64,000 bases of DNA from Gemmatimonadetes bacterium T265 (GCA_019973575.1 BPUI01000001.1:1-64000); one strand, 5' to 3'; numbered from the stretch's first letter, positions 51,061 to 62,290 are shown. Notes: generated by a model not told the origin, from the letters alone. Made by a program: numbers and translations.

Positions 51061-52704
51061 CTACCGCCCCGCCGACTCGGCCGCCGTCCGCGCGCGCGCG
51101 GCGCTATCCGCCCGCGCGGCGGTGGCGGCGCGGGCGAGCACCTGCCCCGGTGTCGTCGCGCCCGCGGCGATCCGACGCGCGGTCCGCAGCGCGACGTCGT
51201 CGACCGCGCGGCGCTGGAACTCGGCGTCCGGGCCGAAGACCACGCGCGTCACCTCGTAGCCGATCTGGCGGTCGACGAGCGCGACGGCCGCGTCGAACGC
51301 GCCGCGCGTCATGACGACGCCGCGCGCGCCGAGCCCGCGCCACACCGCCTCGCGCGCGGCGGGCGTGACCGCGAAGTCCGGGCGCGTCGCGAGCGCTCGG
51401 GCCGCGGGGCTCGCGGCGTATTCCGCGACCGCGTCGCGGAACGCGGTCACCTGCCGCCCGAGCGCGCGGACGAAGGCGAGTTCCGCCGGGGCCGCCGCCG
51501 TGTCGCCGGCGACGACGTCGGGCGTGATGCCGCCCGCGCCGAGGACGACGCGCCCGGCGTCGGTGCGGAAGCGCGGGCGCCGCGTCGCGGTGTCGCGGGG
51601 CGCGGCCGGCGTCTCGTCGTCGCCGCCGTCGTCGTCCGTCGCGAGCGGGCGGTTGATCGAGCGCCCCGACGGCGTATACCAGAGCGCGGTCGTCAGCTTC
51701 AACGCGCCGCCGCCCGCGACGGGGAAGACGTTCTGCTTGCTCCCCTTGCCGTACGTCGTCGTCCCGACCACGGCCGCGCGGTCGTGGTCCTGCAGCGCGC
51801 CGACGACGATCTCGGCGGCGCTCGCCGTGCCGCCGTCGACGAGGACGACGAGCGGCAGCCCGGGGTACCGCGCGGGGAGCGAGTCGACGTAGCGCTGCTC
51901 CGCGTCGGGCGTGCGCCCGGCCGTGCGGACGACGAGCTGGCCGCGGTCGAGGAAGAGGTCCGCGACGGCGACGCCCTGGTCCAGCGACCCGCCCGGGTCG
52001 CCGCGGAGGTCGAAGACGACCGACGTCGCGCCTAACGCGCGCAGCGAGTCCACCCCGCGCCGCACCTCGTCGGCCGAGGTGGCGGCGAAGGTCGCGAGGT
52101 CCAGGTACCCGACGCGGTCGCCGACGAGCGCTACGCGGCGCACCGAGCGGAGCCGCACCTCCTCGCGCGTCACCGTCACCGGGATGCGTCCCTCGACGCC
52201 CGGGCGCTCGACGACGAAGCGGACGGGCGTGTTCGGCGCGCCGCGCAGGCGCCGGGTCGCCTCTTCCGCGGTGAGGCCGTGCGTCGGGTCGCCGGCGATC
52301 TCGACGATGCGGTCGCCCGTGCGCACGCCCGCGCGCTCGCCCGGCGACCCCGGGACGGGGTTCACGACCGTGACGACGCCGTCGCGGACGTCGAGCCGCA
52401 GCCCGACGCCGGCGTACCGGCCGGCGGTCGACTCGGTGAGCCGCCGCAGCCGGTCGGGCGTGAGGAGCGCGCTGTTCGGATCGCCGAGCTCGCGGACGAG
52501 GCCGGCCGCCGCCTGGTCGAGCAGGCGCTCGGGGGGGATCGAATCCACGTACTCGCGCGCGACGCGCCGGCTGACTTCGTCCAACAGGTGCACGCCGGCG
52601 GCCGTGTTCGGCCCCTGCCCCTGCACGCCGCGTCCGACGAGCCACGCGCCGGATACGAGCGCCGCGCTCAGCGCCGCGAGAACGACCACGGGTTTCGGAT
52701 GCAC
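51061..52704 (-). CDS. ctpA: Carboxy-terminal processing protease (S41 family)
   Basis: A 547-residue periplasmic protease. From GTG 52704 it has one N-terminal membrane helix or signal (PVVVLAALSAALVSGAWLVG), an N-terminal helical region, a PDZ domain (GVGLRLDVRDGVVTVVNPVP, GERAGVRTGDRIVEIAG), and the S41 domain with the catalytic serine in GGTASAAEIVVGALQDH and lysine in TTYGKGSKQN. The C-terminal region of about 150 residues is longer than usual. Such proteases trim or degrade envelope proteins from the C-terminus. The frame is open far upstream, but that overlaps tmk. Confidence 0.93.
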   Translation of the reverse strand: MHPKPVVVLAALSAALVSGAWLVGRGVQGQGPNTAAGVHLLDEVSRRVAREYVDSIPPERLLDQAAAGLVRELGDPNSALLTPDRLRRLTESTAGRYAGVGLRLDVRDGVVTVVNPVPGSPGERAGVRTGDRIVEIAGDPTHGLTAEEATRRLRGAPNTPVRFVVERPGVEGRIPVTVTREEVRLRSVRRVALVGDRVGYLDLATFAATSADEVRRGVDSLRALGATSVVFDLRGDPGGSLDQGVAVADLFLDRGQLVVRTAGRTPDAEQRYVDSLPARYPGLPLVVLVDGGTASAAEIVVGALQDHDRAAVVGTTTYGKGSKQNVFPVAGGGALKLTTALWYTPSGRSINRPLATDDDGGDDETPAAPRDTATRRPRFRTDAGRVVLGAGGITPDVVAGDTAAAPAELAFVRALGRQVTAFRDAVAEYAASPAARALATRPDFAVTPAAREAVWRGLGARGVVMTRGAFDAAVALVDRQIGYEVTRVVFGPDAEFQRRAVDDVALRTARRIAAGATTPGQVLARAATAARADSAARARTAAESAGR

Positions 52705-52784
52705 GCGGGGGTCGGGAGAAAGAGACGGGACGGAGCGCAGGTCGGCCGCGGCCACGCGCGCGCGGCGGTCCAGTTGCGGTCCGG

Positions 52785-53483
52785 TTACTGAGACTCGAGC
52801 AACGCGCCGAATGTTTCGGCGAGTGCGGGCCAACGCGCACCGATCGCGCGCATGATGCGCGCCGCGACGGCCGCGGGCGGGCCGTCGCCGTCGACGAGCG
52901 CGACGGGGCCGACCTCCGGGTGTGCCCGCTGCCACGCCGGATCCGCGGCCTGCGCGAACGCGGCGGCGACGCGCGCGTGGAACGCCGCGCCGGCCTGCTC
53001 CAGGCGGTCCGGGGCGCCGCGGGCCGCGACGCGCGCCGCGCTCACCGCGGGCGCGCAGGTCAGCAGGAGGGTCAGGTCGGGGACGAGGCCGCGCGTCGCG
53101 AGCGCGTTCGCCGCGCGCACGCCCGCCGCGTCGAGCCCGCGCCCCGCGATCTGGTACGCGTAGGTCGAGAGGAAGAAGCGGTCGAGGACGACGAACGTCC
53201 CCACCGCGAGGTCGTCCGCCACGCGCGCGACGAGTTGGGCGCGCGCGGCGATGAAGAGGAGCGCCTCCGCGCGCGGGTCGATCTCCGCGCCGGGGTCGAG
53301 CAGGAGCGCGCGCACGCGCTCGCCTAACGCGGTCGCGCCCGGCTCGCGGTAGCTCGCCGCGGGCAGCCCGGCGGCCGCGCACGTGGCGGCGAGCCGCGCG
53401 ACCTGCGTCGACTTGCCGACGCCCTCGGCGCCCTCGAAGACGACGAGGCGCCCGCCCGGCGGCTCCACGCGCGGTCGAGCCAC
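52785..53483 (-). CDS. tmk: Thymidylate kinase
   Basis: A 232-residue kinase that phosphorylates dTMP to dTDP. The P-loop FEGAEGVGKSTQVARL stands 15 residues after the GTG at 53483, the DR(Y/F) motif reads VVLDRFFLSTYAYQIAGRG, and the lid segment includes GAPDRLEQAG. An alternative GTG lies at 53468. The frame is open into the upstream gene, so the start is a choice between these two. It lies in the operon between ylbF and ctpA. Confidence 0.93.
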   Translation of the reverse strand: MARPRVEPPGGRLVVFEGAEGVGKSTQVARLAATCAAAGLPAASYREPGATALGERVRALLLDPGAEIDPRAEALLFIAARAQLVARVADDLAVGTFVVLDRFFLSTYAYQIAGRGLDAAGVRAANALATRGLVPDLTLLLTCAPAVSAARVAARGAPDRLEQAGAAFHARVAAAFAQAADPAWQRAHPEVGPVALVDGDGPPAAVAARIMRAIGARWPALAETFGALLESQ

Positions 53484-53512
53484 GGCCGGCCGGCCGTCGT
53501 CGGACGCCGCCG

Positions 53513-53866
53513 TCAGGCGAGCGTGATGATCGGGCTCGCGGCGCCCTTGCGAATCCCCTCGGAAATCCACTCGTTCACGCGCACCATGAGCTTGTCGAAG
53601 TTGTCCTGCGCCGCGACGTAGCGTTGGTACGTGCCGTTGGTCTGCACCTGCGAGAGGAGCTCGTCGAGCCGGCGCTCCATCTCGTCGGTCGGGTTCTCGC
53701 CGCGCTCCAGCAGGCGCTGCGCGTCGAGGCGGAGCTGCTCCATCTCGCGGAGCGCCGTCACGGCCGCGCGGTCCTCGTTCAGCGCGTCGCTCGACCGCTT
53801 GACGGCTTTGTACTCCTCGCTCTGGCCGATCTGGCGGCCGAGTTCGTTGGCTTTGTCCTGGATCAT
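53513..53866 (-). CDS. YlbF/YmcA family regulator
   Basis: A 117-residue all-helical protein: MIQDKANELGRQIGQSEEYK, EDRAAVTALREMEQLRLDAQ, DEMERRLDELLSQVQTNGTY and VAAQDNFDKLMVRVNEWISE. This is the YlbF/YmcA fold. In Bacillus subtilis such proteins form the Y-complex that steers RNase Y; whether an RNase Y exists here cannot be seen. It lies 36 bases after prmC in the operon and 29 bases before tmk. Confidence 0.85.
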   Translation of the reverse strand: MIQDKANELGRQIGQSEEYKAVKRSSDALNEDRAAVTALREMEQLRLDAQRLLERGENPTDEMERRLDELLSQVQTNGTYQRYVAAQDNFDKLMVRVNEWISEGIRKGAASPIITLA

Positions 53867-53902
53867 GCCGAAAGCTAAGGCCGACGCCCAGCGACGCGCC
53901 GC

Positions 53903-54791
53903 CTACCGCCGCGTCGCGAGCACGAACCGCTCGCGCCCGGCGAGGTCGAGGCGGACGGCGACGTCTCCGTAGCGCGCGTCGGACGAGACGAGCTCCGCCG
54001 CGGTCGCCGCCCGGCGCGCGTCGACCTCGAGGGCGAGGGTCCCGCCGGGCTCGAGTACCTCCGGTGCCTCGCGCACGAGCGCCGCGATCACGGACATCCC
54101 GTCCGCCCCGCCGAAGAGGGCGAGCGCGGGTTCCCAGTCCCGCACCCCCGCCGGCAACGCCCCGGCCTCGTGGTAGGCGATGTACGGCGGGTTGCTGACG
54201 ACGAGGCGCACGCGCCCGCGCAGGTCGTCGACGGGGGCGAGGAAGGCGCCGTGGCGGAACTCGACCGGGGCGCGCAGGGCGGGCGCGAGGCGCGCCGCGT
54301 TCGCCCGCGCGACGTCGAGCGCGTCGGCCGAGAGGTCGGACGCGATCACGCGCGCAAAGGCGCCCTCGCTCGCGAGCGCGAGCGCGATCGCCCCCGACCC
54401 GGTCCCGACGTCGACCGCGGTGCCCCCCGGCGCGCCCGCGAGCCGCGCGAGCACTTCGTCGACCAGCACCTCGGTTTCCTGCCGCGGAATCAGCACGCGT
54501 TCGTCGACGTCGAGCGTCAGGTGACGGAAGGCTGCCCGGCCGACGGCGTAGGCGAACGGCTCGCCGCGCGCCAGGCGGGCCGCCGCCGCGTGCGCCGCCG
54601 CGACGAGCACCGGGTCGGCCGCGTCGTCGGCCCGCAGCGACGGCCAGAAGCGCGGTTGGTCGGCGAGCGCGGCGACGAGGTCGCGCGCCTCGGTTCGCGC
54701 CTCGGTGAGCCCGGCGTGCGCGAGCACCGGCGCGATCGCCGCGACGAGCTCGCCCACGGTCGCGGCGTCGGTCCGCACCCCACTCGCGCGG

Positions 54792-54799
<8 letters not shown>
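53903..54799 (-). CDS. prmC: Peptide chain release factor N5-glutamine methyltransferase
   Basis: A 298-residue SAM-dependent methyltransferase that methylates the glutamine of the GGQ motif in release factors. The SAM site reads AVDVGTGSGAIALALASEG, and the catalytic NPPY motif is in VVSNPPYIAYHE. The N-terminal helical domain (ARDLVAALADQ, YAVGRAAFRHLTLDVDERVL) and IPRQETEVLVDEVL match the family. A GTG start at 54799 overlaps the end of prfA by eight bases, so it is coupled to its own substrate's gene. Confidence 0.95.
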
Positions 54800-55871
<1,072 letters not shown>

Positions 55872-55989
55872 CCGGCCGCCCAATCTACGTCGGCCGGCGT
55901 CGCGCCGGGTCCGCTTGCGGGCCGCGGTACCGCGCCTGACATTCGGCGCGCCGCGTCAGCCCAAACCTGCTCCGAGGAGGATGATGACC

Positions 55990-56532
55990 ATGCGTCACGC
56001 CCACGGCAGTGCAGCGCTCACCATCGCCGTCGCGTGCCTGCTGCCCGCACGCGCGTCCGCCCAAACGGGCCCACGTTCAGCGGAGGAACCGAAGGGCGCG
56101 CGACCGCGCCCGGGGGCGGCCTCGCCTGCCCCCGCGTGCAAGGTGGAAGGCGTCTGGGAACTCGTCTCCGTGTCGTACAACGGTCAGGAGCTGCCCCGTC
56201 CCGGCTACCACGAGCGCAAGGTGGTCGCGCGCGGGCAGTTCATGTGGCTCGGCTCGGACGCACAGCGTGACACGATCCCGCTCCGCACGGCCGGCGACTC
56301 GCTCCGCGCCTTCCGCGTGGCGGGCGGCGCGGGCACGTACACGCTGACCGGCAACACCTACACGGAACACCTCGAGTACTTCTACGACCCGCGCCTCGTT
56401 GGCCAATCGATCCAGGCGACATGCCGGACGGAGGGCGACCGCTGGTACCACAGCTTCACGCCGGCGACCCCGTCGGGCGGGGCTGGCGGACAGTCGGAGC
56501 GACTCGACCAAGTGTGGCGGCGGGTGAGCTGA
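55990..56532 (+). CDS. Exported lipocalin-like protein
   Basis: A 180-residue exported protein. The start is decided by the ribosome site: GAGGAGG ends at 55980, so ATGs at 55981 and 55984 are too close, and the ATG at 55990 has a nine-base spacing. The signal peptide (ALTIAVACLLPARASAQ) is cleaved near AQTG. The mature domain starts KVEGVWELVSVSYNGQELP and continues KVVARGQFMWLGSDAQ, TYTLTGNTYTEHLEYF, DRWYHSFTPATP, a pattern of small lipocalin-like beta-barrels. The ligand is unknown. It is divergent from prfA. Confidence 0.75.
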   Translation: MRHAHGSAALTIAVACLLPARASAQTGPRSAEEPKGARPRPGAASPAPACKVEGVWELVSVSYNGQELPRPGYHERKVVARGQFMWLGSDAQRDTIPLRTAGDSLRAFRVAGGAGTYTLTGNTYTEHLEYFYDPRLVGQSIQATCRTEGDRWYHSFTPATPSGGAGGQSERLDQVWRRVS

Positions 56533-56598
56533 CCGCCGGCGCGGTACGCCGCAGCCGGTGGCAAATCTGGTGACCTGAGGCACACGCGGATCGGACGC

Positions 56599-56623
56599 GC
56601 CACGGGCCGCCGCGGCCCGTGGC
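56599..56623. promoter_or_regulatory. Perfect 25-base palindrome upstream of the Crp/Fnr-type gene
   Basis: Two 12-base arms (GCCACGGGCCGC and its complement GCGGCCCGTGGC) flank one central C. It lies 37 bases before the regulator's ATG and 66 bases after the previous stop. It could be a terminator hairpin for the upstream gene (no T run follows) or an operator for the regulator. The sequence does not resemble the classic CRP or FNR site. Confidence 0.5.
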
Positions 56624-56659
56624 TTGACGGCCGTGCTACGCCGCCCGCAGCGTTCGGCC

Positions 56660-57541
56660 ATGTCGAGCATACCTCAGCCCTCGCCACACCCTCGCGTGGC
56701 CGAGTTCCTCGGCTACGTCCCGATCCTGCAACGGCTCGCGCCGGAGGAACGCCGGGCGCTCGCGGCGCTCGTTCGGGAGCAACGGGTGCCGCGCGGGGGC
56801 CTGATCGTGCGCCAGGGCGACCCGGGTGACGCGCTCTACATCGTGCGTTCGGGGATGGTCAAGGTGGCGGTCGTGGGCGACGACGGGCGCGAGGTCATTC
56901 TCGGCACGCTCGGGCCGACGGCGCACTTCGGCGAGCTCGCACTCGTCGACGGGCAGCCGCGGTCGGCGCACGTGCTCGCGATGGAGCCGACCGCGCTCTA
57001 CGTCCTGCGCCGCGACGACTTCCGCCGGCAGGTGGAGCAGATGCCGCGCGTGGCGTGGGCGCTGCTCGAAGAAATCTCGCGTCGGCTCCGCGAGGCGGAT
57101 GCGAAGATCGCCGGACTGGTCCTGCTCGACGTGCCGGGCCGGGTCGCGCGCCTCGTGCTGGACCGCGCGTCGGGTACGCCGGGCTTCGTCGAGCGCGCGC
57201 CGACGCACGAGGTGATCGCGCAGATGATCGGCGCGAGCCGCGAGACGGTCTCGCGGGCGATGAAGGAGCTGCAGGGCGCGGGACTGCTCCGCATGGAGCG
57301 ACGGACGATCTCGATCCTCGACCGCGAGGGGCTCGAGCGGCGCGCGGCGCCGGGCGCGGGCGCCCGCGCGAAGGCCGAGCGGGCGGCCGCGGACGACGCG
57401 GGGCAGGACGAGGTCGACCCGGACGGCGGAGACGCGCGGGAGGCAGGTCCGGCCGACGACGGAACCAGTGACGGGGCGGACCCGGCCGCGGGCGCGTCCG
57501 CGCCCCCGGACGCGCAGCAGGCGGCGGTCGCCGCGGGGTGA
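56660..57541 (+). CDS. Crp/Fnr-family transcription regulator
   Basis: A 293-residue regulator. The cyclic-nucleotide-binding fold (LAPEERRALAALVREQRVPR, GGLIVRQGDPGDALYIVRSG, GPTAHFGELALVDGQPRSAH) covers residues 20-130, a long dimer helix follows (ALLEEISRRLREADAKIAGL), and the winged helix reads THEVIAQMIGASRETVSRAM near residue 200. No cysteine cluster for an Fe-S centre is visible. The C-terminal 60 residues are an acidic, Ala-rich tail not typical for the family. It overlaps the next gene by GTGA. Confidence 0.92.
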   Translation: MSSIPQPSPHPRVAEFLGYVPILQRLAPEERRALAALVREQRVPRGGLIVRQGDPGDALYIVRSGMVKVAVVGDDGREVILGTLGPTAHFGELALVDGQPRSAHVLAMEPTALYVLRRDDFRRQVEQMPRVAWALLEEISRRLREADAKIAGLVLLDVPGRVARLVLDRASGTPGFVERAPTHEVIAQMIGASRETVSRAMKELQGAGLLRMERRTISILDREGLERRAAPGAGARAKAERAAADDAGQDEVDPDGGDAREAGPADDGTSDGADPAAGASAPPDAQQAAVAAG

Positions 57542-58413
57542 CGGCGGACGAGCGCCTGGTGCTCGTCTGCTGGGGGGTGCGCGGATCGGTTCCGTCGCCC
57601 GGCCCGGCGACGGCGCGGTACGGCGGCAACACGCCCTGCGCGGAGCTGCGCGCGCCGGACGGCCGCCGGCTCCTGCTCGACGCGGGCACGGGGATGCGGC
57701 CGCTAGGCGCCGCCTGGGGCCCGGGCCCGGACGTGCCGGACCGCGAGGTCGACGTGCTGGTGTCGCACGCGCACGGCGACCACCTGCACGGCCTCGGCTT
57801 CTTCGCGCCGTTCGTGGCGGGGCACGCGCGGCTGACCCTGCACACCGCCGCGACGCAGGTCGCGGCGGTCGAGGCCGGGGTGCGCGCGATCCTCGCCCCG
57901 CCGCTCTTTCCGACGATCGACGGCCTGCTCGGACGGGTGCAGGTCCGCGGAATGCCGGCGGACGCGACGACGCGGGTCGCAGGGTTCGACGTCCGCCCGA
58001 TCGATGCGGCGCACCCGGGGGGGGCGACGGGGTTCCGGGTCACCGACCCCGACGACGGCGGCTCGCTCGTGTACCTGCCCGACAACGAGCTCGCCGCGGC
58101 CGAAGGGGTGTGCGGCGGGCGCCGCGCGCTGCTCGACGGGGTCGCCGGGGCGGACCTGCTCGTGCACGACGCGACGTACCTGCCCGCGGAGTTGGCGCGG
58201 CACCGGGGGTGGGGGCATTCGTCGTACGCGGAAGCGGTGCGGCTGGCGTCGGATGCCGATGTCGGGCGGTTGATGCTGCACCACCATCATCCCTCGCGCG
58301 ACGACGCGGCCGTAGACCGGCTGCTGGGGGTTGCGAAGGCGTTAGGCGAGGCGAGCCGGCCTGGGGTCGAGGTGCTGGCGGCGGTAGAGGGGGAGGAAGT
58401 CCGGGTCGGCTGA
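57538..58413 (+). CDS. MBL-fold metallohydrolase, phosphodiesterase-like
   Basis: A 291-residue metallo-beta-lactamase fold protein. It begins CWGVRGSVPSPGPATARYGG then LLLDAGTGMRPLG, as in the branch near PhnP and cAMP phosphodiesterases. The zinc site reads VSHAHGDHLHGLGFF (HxHxDH), followed by DAAHPGG, VYLPDNE, VHDATYLP, RGWGHSSYAEAVRLA and LHHHHPSRDD. A GTG at 57538 overlaps the Crp/Fnr-type stop, so the regulator and the hydrolase are translated together; a role in removing a nucleotide second messenger is possible but unproven. Confidence 0.87.
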   Translation: MTADERLVLVCWGVRGSVPSPGPATARYGGNTPCAELRAPDGRRLLLDAGTGMRPLGAAWGPGPDVPDREVDVLVSHAHGDHLHGLGFFAPFVAGHARLTLHTAATQVAAVEAGVRAILAPPLFPTIDGLLGRVQVRGMPADATTRVAGFDVRPIDAAHPGGATGFRVTDPDDGGSLVYLPDNELAAAEGVCGGRRALLDGVAGADLLVHDATYLPAELARHRGWGHSSYAEAVRLASDADVGRLMLHHHHPSRDDAAVDRLLGVAKALGEASRPGVEVLAAVEGEEVRVG

Positions 58414-58418
58414 CTCAG

Positions 58419-58743
58419 GCGTGCTGTTGGCCCGTGGACGGGTGGGGCGTGGGGGGGGGGCGTGCCAGGTGGGCGCACGCGGGGAGAGCGTTGGGGCGGT
58501 TCCGGGCCGGACAGGGCAGACGACCGAGGCGGACCCACGGGGCGGGAAGGGCGGCTGACTAACGACAGGCTGCGGCAGGTCACCCCCGGCCGTGCCCGAC
58601 CGGCCGCCGCCGCCGCCCCGCGTCACGGGCGCCGAAGTTCCTGTCCAGCCCTGCCTGCTCCGCCCCAACGACCTGCCCGCGTGCGCCAACCTGGCGCGCC
58701 CCCCCGGCCCACGCCCTACCCGTCCACGGGGCACCAGCACGCT
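58419..58743. repeat. Large imperfect inverted repeat between convergent genes
   Basis: The 335-base gap between the MBL gene and hyuB contains no gene. Arms at 58419-58500 and 58660-58743 are complementary at roughly 85% with one or two small indels (shared pieces: CCCGTGGACGGGT, GGGCGTGGG, GCCAGGT, GGCGCACGCGGG, GTTGGGGCGG). The left arm contains a run of ten G. The structure may act as a two-way terminator for the converging genes or be a decayed small mobile repeat. Confidence 0.65.
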
Positions 58744-58748
58744 CTTAC

Positions 58749-60335
58749 TCACGGCAGGTGATGTCCCCACCCCCCTCCACCCGGCGTCTCGATGGTGACC
58801 ACCTCGCCCTCCCCGACCTCGACCCGGCACTTCGCGGGCAGCGCCCGCCCGCCTAACGCGTTCCGCCCGACGGCGCCGTCCCCCCCTCCCGCCGCGCCCC
58901 GCGGCGCGCGCGCCCTGCGCTCGGTCAGCAGCGTCACCGTGCACGGCGCGAGCGCGCGGTACTCGCGCACGACCCCTTCCCCGCCGGCGTGCCTCCCCTC
59001 CCCGCCCGAGCCCTCGCGCACCGCGTACCGCTCCACCCGCAGCGGGTACGCCCGCTCGAGCGCCTCGACCGGCGTGTTGAGCGTGTTGCTCATGCCGACG
59101 TGCACGCCCGTCGGCCCCGGCCCGCGCGACGACGCGCCCTGCCCCCCGCCTAACGTCTCGTAGAACGTCCACGCGCCGGCCGGCCCGTCGCCGCCGAACG
59201 TGACGTTGTTCATCGTCCCCTGCCCCTGCGCGGCCACGTCGAGCCCCGCGTCGGCGAGCGCGGCGAAGATCACGTCGGTGAGCCGCTGCGACATCTCGAC
59301 GTTGCCCGCGGCGACCGCCGCGCCGCGCGGCGCGTCGGCGGCGCACCCCTCCGGCACCGAAAGGACGAGCGCGCGCCCGACGCCGTCGTTCGTCGGCACG
59401 TCGTCGTCGACCAGCGTGCGGACGGCGAACACTCCCGCCGCGCGGGCCACCGCGCGCGGGCAGTTGACGTTGCCCCGGACCCGCGGCGACGTACCCGCGA
59501 GGTCCACGTGCAGGCGGCCGTCGCGCACGGCGGCCGCGGCCCGCACCGGCACCGGTGCGTCGCTCACGCCGTCGCCCTCGAGCGCGTCCTCCGCCGCGCC
59601 GCTCGCCCCCTCGTGGCGCGCCAGCCGGGCACGCGTGCGGCGTTCGGCGTAGTCGAGCAGCGCCGCACAGGCGGCCAGGACGCGCGCGCCGCCCTCGCGC
59701 GCCCAGAGCGCCTGCCACGCCGTCCGTCCCGCCGCGCAGGCCGCGAGTTGCGCGCGCAGGTCGCCGAGCCGCTCCTCGGGCGTGCGCACGTTCGCGAGCA
59801 CGATCGCAAGCACGTCCGCATCGGGCGCGCCGCCCGCGCCGCCCTCCGCGCGTACGAGCCGGACCGGCGGAAGCACGAGCCCTTCCTGGACGAGCTCCGT
59901 CGCGCCCTGCGGCATGCTCCCCGGACTCATCCCGCCGACGTCGGCGTGGTGCGCGCGCACGGCGACGAAGCCGATCAACGTGGCCGCGTCGTCGGGCGCC
60001 GCGACCGCTTCGACCAGGGTGAGATCGGGCAGGTGCGACCCGCCCGCCGCGGGGTCGTTGAGGAGGAACACGTCGCCTGGGCGCGGGCCGCGCGCGCGCA
60101 CGGCGGCGACGGCCTCGGGCATCGCGCCGAGGTGGACGGGGATGTGCGCCGCCTGCGCGACCATCGCCCCGTCGGCGTCGAACAGCGCGGCCGACGCGTC
60201 GCGGCGCTCCCGGATGTTGGGCGAGAGCGCCGTCCGGACGAGCAGCGCGCCCATCTCCTCCGCGATCATCGCGAGCGCGTGCCCCCAGACGGGGAGCGCG
60301 AGCGCGTCGACCGTCACCGCCGACTCCGTCGTCAT
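58749..60335 (-). CDS. hyuB: Hydantoinase B/oxoprolinase family, HyuB subunit
   Basis: A 528-residue HyuB-type protein, the second subunit of ATP-dependent N-methylhydantoinase/5-oxoprolinase-like enzymes that open cyclic amides or carboxylate ketones. Motifs: [91 protein letters not shown] and [19 protein letters not shown]. The ATG at 60335 overlaps the hyuA stop by four bases. The true substrate is not visible; 5-oxoproline, hydantoin and acetone-type substrates are known for the family. Confidence 0.92.
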   Translation of the reverse strand: MTTESAVTVDALALPVWGHALAMIAEEMGALLVRTALSPNIRERRDASAALFDADGAMVAQAAHIPVHLGAMPEAVAAVRARGPRPGDVFLLNDPAAGGSHLPDLTLVEAVAAPDDAATLIGFVAVRAHHADVGGMSPGSMPQGATELVQEGLVLPPVRLVRAEGGAGGAPDADVLAIVLANVRTPEERLGDLRAQLAACAAGRTAWQALWAREGGARVLAACAALLDYAERRTRARLARHEGASGAAEDALEGDGVSDAPVPVRAAAAVRDGRLHVDLAGTSPRVRGNVNCPRAVARAAGVFAVRTLVDDDVPTNDGVGRALVLSVPEGCAADAPRGAAVAAGNVEMSQRLTDVIFAALADAGLDVAAQGQGTMNNVTFGGDGPAGAWTFYETLGGGQGASSRGPGPTGVHVGMSNTLNTPVEALERAYPLRVERYAVREGSGGEGRHAGGEGVVREYRALAPCTVTLLTERRARAPRGAAGGGDGAVGRNALGGRALPAKCRVEVGEGEVVTIETPGGGGWGHHLP

Positions 60336-62290
60336 CCCGCCTCCACGAGCCAGCCGCCAGTCGGGAGTGCCCGGGCGGACCACCCCGCGGGCACGAACGC
60401 CGTCGCATCCGCGAGCGCGATCGCCGCCGGCCCGCGCACCACGTCGCCCGTGCGCACGGCCGCGTCGTCGACGCGCGCCGGCCCGGGGGAATCGCCTAAC
60501 GACGGGACCGGCGCGCCGGCCGTGCGCGCGAACACGGGCGCGGTGCCCGGGGTGACGGCCGCGTGTCGCAGGCTCACGACCTCGGCCGGGCGTTCGAGCG
60601 TGAAGCCGGCGCGGCGTGCGTGCGCGGCGGCGAACCGCTCCGCGACCGCGCGACCGTCGTCCCCGTCGTGTACCGGCACGTCGAGTTCGGCGCCCTGCCC
60701 CGCGTAGCGGACGCGCGCCCAGGTGCGGCGCTCCGCGCCCGCGCCGGTCCGGGCGGCGCCCTGCGCGACGAGCGCGCCTAACACGTCGGCGGGCAGCGCG
60801 TCGGCCGCGCGCGCGACCCCGACCAGCGCCTCGCGGCGGTCGGGCGCGGCCGCGAGCCCGACCGCGCTCAGCACGCCCGCGTGCGGCGGCACGACGACGC
60901 GCGTCACACCCAGCCGCTCGGCGAGCCCGCAGGCGTGCAGCGGCCCCCCGCCGCCGAACGCGACGAGCACGAGCCCGCGCGGGTCGACCCCGCGTTCCAC
61001 GCTCACGCGCCGCAGCGCGCGCGCCATCTCCGCGTCCGCCGCCGCGACGATCCCGCGCGCCACGGCCCGCACCCGCTCCGCGTCGCCGCCCCGCCCGTCC
61101 AGCCGCTCGGCCACGGCGCCCACCGCGGCCCACGCGCGCGCGGGGTCGATCGCGACGTCGCCGCTGAGCCGCGCCGGCGCGAGGTGGCCGAGGACGACGT
61201 GCGCGTCGGTCACCGTCGCCTCGGTTCCGCCGCGTCCGAACGCGGCCGGCCCGGGCGCGACGCCGGCGCTCCGCGGCCCGACGCGCAGCGCGCCGCCGTC
61301 GTCGACCCACGCCACGCTTCCCCCGCCCGCCGAGACGGTGTCGACGAGGACGCGCGGGAGCGCGATCGGAACGCCCGCGACCGCGCCGCCCGCCTCGACC
61401 AGCGGCTCGCCGTCGAGCACCAGCCCCACGTCCGCGCTCGTGCCGCCGACGTCGAGGGTGAGCGCGTCGCGGATGCCTAACGCGGCGAGCACGGCGGCTG
61501 CGCCCGCCACGCCGCCCGCGGGCCCGGAGAGCGCGAGCGCGGCCGCCGACTCGGCCGCCTCGCCCGAGCGCAGCACGCCGCCGCCCGACGTCATTACCCC
61601 CGCCGCGGGGTACCCCGCGCCGCCGAGCCGCGCGCCGAGCCGGCGGAGGTAGTGCGCCACGCGCGGGCGCGCGTACGCCTCGGCTGTCGTCGTCGCCGCA
61701 CGCTCGTACTCGCGCGGCTCGGGGTAGACGGCCGACGAGCGCACGACCGGGATCCCGTCCGGGAGCGCCGCCGCGAGCGCGTCGGCGAGCGCGCGCTCGT
61801 GGGCGTCGTGCGCGTACGCGTGCAGCAGGACGATCGCTACGGCCTCGGGCGCGCGCGCCCGGACGGCCGCGACCGCGTCGGCGACGGCCTCCGTGTCTAA
61901 CGCATGCACGACGCCCTCCGGACCCATCCGCTCCCGCACGGCGACGGCGTCGTCCGGGGCGACGAGCGGCGCGGGGTGGTGCGCGGCGAGGTCGTAGAGC
62001 CGCGCCCGGTCCTGCCGGCGCAGGCGGAGCACGTCGGTGTGCCCCGCCGTTGCGCAGAGCACGACGCGCGCGCCGGTCCGCTCGAGCAAGAGATTCGTGA
62101 CGACCGTCGTGCCGTGGACGACGCGCCCGACCGCCGCCGGCGCGAGCCCGGAAGCGCCGAGCGCGTCGAGCACGCCCTCGCTCTGGTCAGCCGGGCGCGT
62201 GAGCACCTTCGCGGTCGAGACGCGGCCGTCGGGCGCGACCGCCGCGAGGTCGGTGAACGTGCCCCCGACGTCGACCCCGACCGCGTGCAC
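60332..62290 (-). CDS. hyuA: Hydantoinase/oxoprolinase family, HyuA subunit
   Basis: A 652-residue HyuA-type ATPase subunit with the actin-like ATP fold. It starts with GTG at 62290 directly before [19 protein letters not shown], the family's N-terminal phosphate loop. Further blocks: [91 protein letters not shown] and [20 protein letters not shown]. Slightly shorter than many relatives (about 690). It lies 11 bases after the DUF4105 gene and overlaps hyuB, so one operon is likely. Confidence 0.93.
   Translation of the reverse strand: MHAVGVDVGGTFTDLAAVAPDGRVSTAKVLTRPADQSEGVLDALGASGLAPAAVGRVVHGTTVVTNLLLERTGARVVLCATAGHTDVLRLRRQDRARLYDLAAHHPAPLVAPDDAVAVRERMGPEGVVHALDTEAVADAVAAVRARAPEAVAIVLLHAYAHDAHERALADALAAALPDGIPVVRSSAVYPEPREYERAATTTAEAYARPRVAHYLRRLGARLGGAGYPAAGVMTSGGGVLRSGEAAESAAALALSGPAGGVAGAAAVLAALGIRDALTLDVGGTSADVGLVLDGEPLVEAGGAVAGVPIALPRVLVDTVSAGGGSVAWVDDGGALRVGPRSAGVAPGPAAFGRGGTEATVTDAHVVLGHLAPARLSGDVAIDPARAWAAVGAVAERLDGRGGDAERVRAVARGIVAAADAEMARALRRVSVERGVDPRGLVLVAFGGGGPLHACGLAERLGVTRVVVPPHAGVLSAVGLAAAPDRREALVGVARAADALPADVLGALVAQGAARTGAGAERRTWARVRYAGQGAELDVPVHDGDDGRAVAERFAAAHARRAGFTLERPAEVVSLRHAAVTPGTAPVFARTAGAPVPSLGDSPGPARVDDAAVRTGDVVRGPAAIALADATAFVPAGWSARALPTGGWLVEAG

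Noticed and set aside
58449-58460. G10 run as a phase-variation tract
   Set aside because: It is intergenic between two converging genes, so slippage would not switch a protein or a promoter; it may also be an assembly weak point.
58749-62290. Single fused hydantoinase/oxoprolinase gene
   Set aside because: The two subunits overlap by four bases with separate start and stop in different frames, so they are two genes, not a fusion.
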